From: CAYGJN01 sp964350135 | GTDB lineage: Bacteria; Bdellovibrionota; Bacteriovoracia; Bacteriovoracales; Bacteriovoracaceae | Assembly (NCBI GenBank): GCA_964350135.1 | Contig: CAYGJN010000117.1 | Location: 1 to 8,132, forward strand | Length of the DNA stretch: 8,132 nucleotides | Direction of reading: 5' to 3' | The notes under the pieces: model-generated | Seen by the model: only the letters and a program-made list of their open reading frames with translations | Database searches by the model: none | What the model was told of the DNA's origin: nothing | Made by a program: the position numbers and the translations under genes | Part shown: piece by piece, positions 5,343-8,132 of the stretch | How positions within the stretch are numbered: the stretch's first letter is position 1 | Layout of the letters: each line of letters begins with the position of its first letter

Positions 5343-7466
5343 TTAGTCATAAAACTTTTTACCCTGTGAGATTAAATTTTCAATATAATCACAAGGAGTA
5401 TAGCGATCATGATCAACTTCACTAGCAAAGTCTTTCATCGCAGTCACAATACGAGTAAGACCTTCGTTGTCAGCATATTTTAATAACCCTCCTCTAAACG
5501 GAGGAAACCCTATACCAAAAATAAGACCAAGATCAATAGTCTTTGCTTCGCTAACAATATTATCTTTTAAAACATATGCAGCTTCATTAATCATTGGCAG
5601 AAAAATTCTCATTTGAATACTGGTCTGATCCATCGTAATGGATTTTAATGGAAAGTATTTTTTAACTTCAGGGTTCATACCCGCATCTTTGCCTTTTTCA
5701 TCATAAAGATAAAAACCTTTATTGCTTTTTTTACCTAAAAGACCAGACTCTGCAATTTTGTCAGAAAGTTCACTCGCGGCCATGCGATCCCCAAGGCCTT
5801 CATGGATAATTTTTGCTACTTTAGCACCAACATCTATTCCAACCTCATCCATTAACCTAAAAGGCCCCATTGGCATTCCAAAATTAAGACATGCTTTTTC
5901 AATATCATCAAAGGCAACACCTTCATTTACTAAATGCATGGCCTCATTCATAAAAGGCATTAAAATTCTATTTACTAAGAATCCAGGTCCATCATTAACA
6001 ATAATAGGAGTCTTTTTTACTTTTAAACACCATTTATACAGGGCCTCAAGAGTCTTCGCACTTGTTCCTGGATGAGAAATTATCTCAACAAGGGGCATAC
6101 GATGAACTGGATTAAAAAAATGAAGTCCAGCAAAACGACTAGGGTTCTTAAAAGCTTTGGACATTTCTGTAACGCTTAATGAAGAGGTATTAGAAGTAAT
6201 AATACAATCATCTGTTACATGGCCTTCTAATTCAGAAAATACCTTTTTCTTAATATCCATATTTTCAACAACAGCTTCAACCACAAGGTCTACATTTTTA
6301 AATCCATCATAACTTGTTGTTGGAGTAATGGAACGTTGTCTTCTCTCAAATTCCTCAGGCGTTAGTCTTTTTCTTTTAAGAGCTTCTTTAAAATTTTTAC
6401 TTGCTTGCTTAAGACCAAGCTCAAGCCCTTCTTTATTGATATCTTTCATAATGGGATGGTCACCATTATTAGCAAAAAGCCATGCGATTCCTCCACCCAT
6501 AGTTCCAGCACCTAAAACAGCACCTTGCTCAAGGCGAGGTATTTTACTTTGACTTTTTGGTCCAGGATATTTTTTAGCCCCATCAACTAAAAAGAAAATA
6601 TGTTGTAAATTCTGGCTCTGAGCACCTAAGCATAACTCTCCAAAAGCTTGGGCCTCAAATGAGAGATAGGTTTCTCTAGACTTACCATAATGCTCTTCCA
6701 TAACTTCTATAATTTTTAAAGGAGCTTGATAAAACCCTTTTGTTTTTTTAAGAACACTCTCTCTTGCCTTTGAAAAAATAACTCTTCTTGTAACAAAATT
6801 ATCCATTGCTAAATTTTGAATATTTTCACTCAAAGACTTAGATCTTTCTTTTTTACTTAAATTTCTAATGGCCATCTCAATTAGTTTTTCTTTTGGATAA
6901 ACATCATCTACAAGACCAATTTTTTTTGCTTTGCTTGCTCTTACTTTTTTACCTGAAAGAATTAGATCAAGAGCATTTGGTATTCCAATTCTTCTCGGCA
7001 TTCTATAAGTACCACCAAAACCAGGAATTAATCCTAACTGAACTTCTGGTAAACCAATCTGAGTTGATGGACTATCTGAGGCGTAGATTTTATCACAAGC
7101 TAAAATCATCTCGCATCCACCACCTAAACAAACACCATGAACACAAGCGATAGTTGGAATTTTTAAATCATCTAATGTATTAAAAATGTTTTGTCCCTGT
7201 TCTGCTCCAGCACAAGCATCACTTTCCGTTTCCATTGCTGAGATGAGACGTATATCAGCACCGGCCATAAAAGCTTTGTCATTCAACGTATGAATAATAA
7301 GAGCATCTATTTCTTTTTTTTGTTTTGAAGCAATATCTTCAACTGCATTTCTAAATTCCGTTAATGTTTTTTCATCAAAAATAGGCATGGATTTTTCACT
7401 ATTAGCTCCAAATCCAATTAATGCTATTTTATCTTTTACTTCAAAATGAATATTTTCATAGCTCAT
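5343..7466 (-). CDS. fadJ: Multifunctional fatty acid oxidation protein: enoyl-CoA hydratase / 3-hydroxyacyl-CoA dehydrogenase
   Basis: From the chosen ATG the protein has 707 residues, close to E. coli FadJ (714). Residues 1 to about 190 form the enoyl-CoA hydratase domain: AFMAGADIRLI (65-75), HGVCLGGGCE (110-119) and GLPEVQLGLIPGFGG (138-152), with both catalytic Glu residues (119 and 141, matching FadB 119 and 139). The dehydrogenase part follows: NAD motif VLGAGTMGGG (317-326), HFFNPVHRMPLVE (449-461) with catalytic His449 and Glu461, and NDGPGFLVNR (491-500). GFPPFRGG (653-660) marks the second dehydrogenase C-terminal repeat. It would convert 2-enoyl-CoA to 3-ketoacyl-CoA for the thiolase encoded just upstream. 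I prefer ATG at 7466, with GGGA six bases upstream, over the in-frame TTG at 7478. The two ORFs lie 15 bases apart. FadB remains an alternative label, but the thiolase-first order and motifs favour FadJ. Confidence 0.93.
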   Translation of the reverse strand: MSYENIHFEVKDKIALIGFGANSEKSMPIFDEKTLTEFRNAVEDIASKQKKEIDALIIHTLNDKAFMAGADIRLISAMETESDACAGAEQGQNIFNTLDDLKIPTIACVHGVCLGGGCEMILACDKIYASDSPSTQIGLPEVQLGLIPGFGGTYRMPRRIGIPNALDLILSGKKVRASKAKKIGLVDDVYPKEKLIEMAIRNLSKKERSKSLSENIQNLAMDNFVTRRVIFSKARESVLKKTKGFYQAPLKIIEVMEEHYGKSRETYLSFEAQAFGELCLGAQSQNLQHIFFLVDGAKKYPGPKSQSKIPRLEQGAVLGAGTMGGGIAWLFANNGDHPIMKDINKEGLELGLKQASKNFKEALKRKRLTPEEFERRQRSITPTTSYDGFKNVDLVVEAVVENMDIKKKVFSELEGHVTDDCIITSNTSSLSVTEMSKAFKNPSRFAGLHFFNPVHRMPLVEIISHPGTSAKTLEALYKWCLKVKKTPIIVNDGPGFLVNRILMPFMNEAMHLVNEGVAFDDIEKACLNFGMPMGPFRLMDEVGIDVGAKVAKIIHEGLGDRMAASELSDKIAESGLLGKKSNKGFYLYDEKGKDAGMNPEVKKYFPLKSITMDQTSIQMRIFLPMINEAAYVLKDNIVSEAKTIDLGLIFGIGFPPFRGGLLKYADNEGLTRIVTAMKDFASEVDHDRYTPCDYIENLISQGKKFYD

Positions 7467-7481
7467 AATAATTCCCAACTC

Positions 7482-8132
7482 TTAATTAAGATTTTCTATA
7501 ATAACTGCTCCACCCTGGCCTCCGCCAATACATAGACTTGCAAGACCGTATTTTAAACCTCGTCTTTTAAGCTCATGTGCTAGTGTGACCACAATTCTTG
7601 AACCTGTTGAACCTACTGGATGTCCAAGAGCAATACCACCTCCATTAACATTGAGCTTATCAAGGTCAATTTCACCTATGGCCTCATTGGCACCAAATTT
7701 CTGAGATAGCTTTTGATCTTTAGAAACATGAATAACACCTAATGCCTGAGCAGCAAAGGCCTCATTGATTTCAATTAAATCCATCTGCGAAAGACTTAAC
7801 CCCGCCCTTTTTAAAACACCGGCCATAGCAGGAACTGGTCCAAGTCCCATTCTTTCTGGTTCAAGACCAGCAAAGTGGTAATCAGTCATTTTTGCCATAG
7901 GAGCTAAGTTATATTTACCTACAGCTTCTTCTGAACAAAGAAGCCACATAGATCCACCATCTGTAATGGGACAACTATTTCCTATCGTGACAGTACCTGA
8001 TTTACGATCAAAATATGGTCTCATTTTACCAAGACCCTCGACAGAAGAACTTTCTCTAGGTCCGACATCTGTATCAAGAATTTTATCAAGATTTTTTCCT
8101 ATGGAAATAGACACAATCTCAGAATCAAATTT
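7482..8132 (-). CDS. fadI: Acetyl-CoA acyltransferase (3-ketoacyl-CoA thiolase), C-terminal half; 5' end outside window
   Basis: The reading frame is open to the right edge of the window, so the 216 visible codons are the C-terminal half of a thiolase of about 430 residues. The GTG at 8114 is an internal Val codon, not a start. Visible motifs are EINEAFAAQALG, NVNGGGIALGHPVGSTGSR with the catalytic His, and LCIGGGQGGA with the C-terminal catalytic Cys. The N-terminal nucleophilic Cys lies outside. The linker with GEIDLDKLNVNGG resembles FadI-type thiolases (the trifunctional-protein beta subunit group). The enzyme cleaves 3-ketoacyl-CoA with CoA to acetyl-CoA and a shortened acyl-CoA, and would act in complex with the FadJ-like protein encoded directly downstream. 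The operon promoter must lie beyond the window. Thiolase identity is certain; the fadI symbol rests on context and linker similarity. Confidence 0.9.
   Translation of the reverse strand, partial: KFDSEIVSISIGKNLDKILDTDVGPRESSSVEGLGKMRPYFDRKSGTVTIGNSCPITDGGSMWLLCSEEAVGKYNLAPMAKMTDYHFAGLEPERMGLGPVPAMAGVLKRAGLSLSQMDLIEINEAFAAQALGVIHVSKDQKLSQKFGANEAIGEIDLDKLNVNGGGIALGHPVGSTGSRIVVTLAHELKRRGLKYGLASLCIGGGQGGAVIIENLN

Noticed and set aside
5722..6075. 117-codon open frame on the plus strand
   Set aside because: It lies entirely opposite the well-supported fadJ dehydrogenase domain, and its translation shows no domain or plausible start signal.
6328..6552. 74-codon open frame on the plus strand
   Set aside because: It is the antisense shadow of fadJ across the NAD-binding region.
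6893..7153. 86-codon open frame on the plus strand
   Set aside because: It is the antisense shadow of the fadJ hydratase domain; its composition is not protein-like.
7482..8114. Thiolase gene starting at GTG 8114
   Set aside because: The frame stays open to the window edge and the visible part is only the C-terminal half of a thiolase, so GTG is an internal Val codon.

Overview
The window is low-GC DNA (by eye roughly one third G+C) and densely packed, with genes on both strands and almost no intergenic space. A LolC/LolE-type permease and an ElbB homologue point to a Gram-negative bacterium. The base composition, an FadIJ-type beta-oxidation operon and the general style would fit a Bdellovibrionota member (Bacteriovorax/Halobacteriovorax-like), but that placement is inference, not something the sequence proves.

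Layout from left to right. (1) 1-450, minus: the N-terminal two thirds of an ElbB-type DJ-1/PfpI-superfamily protein, cut by the window edge. (2) 451-589: a divergent intergenic region with a perfect 11-bp inverted repeat, a 14-bp direct repeat whose second copy spans the next gene's start codon, a second small palindrome and a TATAAT box. (3) 590-1252, plus: a small secreted protein of unknown function. (4) 3115 down to 1242, minus: two flavoproteins joined by a GTGA overlap, an NAD(P)H/FAD oxidoreductase followed by a short DAO-fold FAD oxidoreductase. (5) 3116-3180: a compact divergent control region with a self-complementary -10 octamer, a 6-bp palindrome and a leader that can fold in two mutually exclusive ways. 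(6) 3181-4197, plus: a tyrosine recombinase with all six catalytic residues. (7) 8132 down to 4194, minus: the C-terminal half of a FadI-like thiolase, a complete FadJ-like multifunctional beta-oxidation protein, and a LolC/E-like permease whose ATG directly abuts the fadJ stop codon.

The best-understood unit is the thiolase/FadJ pair, which together would catalyse the hydration, dehydrogenation and thiolysis steps of fatty-acid beta-oxidation. The permease rides on that operon although its usual ATPase partner is not in view. The two coupled flavoproteins look like one functional unit with unknown substrate. The recombinase stands alone, with no recognisable attachment site or cargo. Both convergent gene pairs overlap at their stop codons (1242-1252 and 4194-4197), so no intergenic terminator exists there.

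I see no rRNA, tRNA, CRISPR array or insertion sequence. No stretch longer than about 140 bases lacks a gene. The least explained signals are the repeat architecture in front of the secreted-protein gene, the folded leader of the flavoprotein operon, and a strong excess of the tetramer GGCC (31 by hand count) spread across all codon phases.
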